Positions 23,226-23,444 of a stretch of DNA of 23,444 bases are shown here, one piece after another. This stretch comes from DASPKS01 sp035628035 (GTDB lineage Bacteria; Bacteroidota; Rhodothermia; Rhodothermales; Rubricoccaceae), in contig DASPKS010000232.1 in assembly GCA_035628035.1 (NCBI GenBank), forward strand, positions 1 through 23,444, in the 5' to 3' direction. Positions within the stretch are counted from its first letter, which is position 1, and each line of letters opens with the position of its first letter. Both the position numbers and the translations under genes were made by a program. The notes beneath the pieces are model-generated. The model saw only the letters and a program-made list of their open reading frames with translations, was not told the DNA's origin and did not search any database.

Positions 23226-23444
23226 TTACTCCCTCTTCCCCTTTGCCTTCCGGCGGTCCCGCCGGACTTGGTAGACCCCGTACCCCGCCCCGGCGAGGGC
23301 GAGGAGGCCGAGCCCCCCATCGACGGGGACCGCCGGGGGCGGGGGCGGGAGGCAGGGCGACGTGGGGCAGGCCACCGCGTCGGCCGCGCCGCCGGCGGGA
23401 GCCGCCGCTTCTTCGGGCCCGCCCGGCGCCGCCCACTCCGGCAG
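23226..23444 (-). CDS. small secreted protein with VPVDGG (PID-CTERM-like) C-terminal tail, 5' end beyond window
   Basis: From the right edge the minus strand reads an open frame of 72 residues ending in TAA at 23226-23228. It begins LPEWAAPGGPEE, continues with the CPTSPCLPPPPP linker, and ends VPVDGGLGLLALAGAGYG plus a basic tail VYQVRRDRRKAKGKRE. Pro, hydroxylic/acidic, Gly-Gly, then a hydrophobic span and a basic end is the tripartite layout of exosortase-type sorting tails; from memory it resembles the PID-CTERM motif annotated in Bacteroidota. The homologous part of the fusion gene suggests the missing start encodes a signal peptide like MRSLYALLTVLV, about 60 bases past the edge. Function is unknown; the mature part before the tail would be only ~40 residues. 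It is separated from the downstream fusion gene by an AT-rich 135-base gap. Confidence 0.8.
   Translation of the reverse strand: MPEWAAPGGPEEAAAPAGGAADAVACPTSPCLPPPPPAVPVDGGLGLLALAGAGYGVYQVRRDRRKAKGKRE
23280..23444 (-). repeat. direct repeat copy 2 (small VPVDGG-tail gene)
   Basis: This is the partner of 22866-23030, with 163 of 165 bases identical. It is cut by the window edge, so the duplicated unit probably extends further. The left boundary coincides with the point where the two proteins diverge, just after the GAGYG hydrophobic span. Confidence 0.95.

Noticed and set aside
1..23444. tRNA, rRNA, CRISPR arrays, insertion sequences or phage genes
   Set aside because: No tRNA-like cloverleaf, no regular spaced repeats and no transposase or integrase-like proteins were seen. 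The only sizeable repeat is the 165-base pair at the right end.

Overview
The window is a GC-rich (roughly two thirds G+C by eye) bacterial segment. The type A sorting domain of the type IX secretion system, a VPVDGG-type small sorting motif, a UpxY/RfaH-like NusG paralog heading a polysaccharide cluster, and a TTG-N20-TAGCTTG promoter-like site all point to the Bacteroidota sensu lato. High GC and protein style suggest the Rhodothermota side (Salinibacter/Rhodothermus/Rubricoccus-like). That assignment is inference.

Layout. From about 18.9 kb down to base 1, sixteen minus-strand genes form one tightly packed surface-polysaccharide operon. In transcription order they are: a Wzc-type tyrosine autokinase; a short secreted SLBB protein; a NusG-like antiterminator; a 5' leader with a hairpin; a UDP-sugar C6 dehydrogenase; an asparagine-synthase-type amidotransferase; a GT4 glycosyltransferase; a PglK-like ABC exporter; two GT2 glycosyltransferases; a PglD-like acyltransferase; a DegT-type sugar aminotransferase; a GT2; a GT4; an FkbM methyltransferase; a GT4; and a second FkbM methyltransferase cut by the left edge. 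Most junctions overlap by 1-8 bases or are separated by fewer than 25, so the genes are probably co-transcribed and translationally coupled.

Together they could make sugar nucleotides (a uronic acid that may be amidated, and an N-acylated amino sugar), build a glycan with six glycosyltransferases, methylate it, flip it across the inner membrane and control chain export. Not seen in the window are an initiating phosphoglycosyltransferase, a polymerase, a full outer-membrane Wza, a sugar 4,6-dehydratase and an exosortase.

Right of the operon, a calcineurin-like phosphoesterase is encoded divergently on the plus strand. It converges on a long minus-strand gene for a secreted zincin-like metalloprotease with a T9SS tail. 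The most unusual feature is at the right end. The first ~85 codons of the protease gene are a near-perfect copy (163 of 165 bases, both differences silent) of a small VPVDGG-tail protein gene that lies immediately upstream and is cut by the window edge. The protease open frame is therefore a fusion: signal peptide, sorting-motif protein, a second internal signal peptide, protease, T9SS tail.
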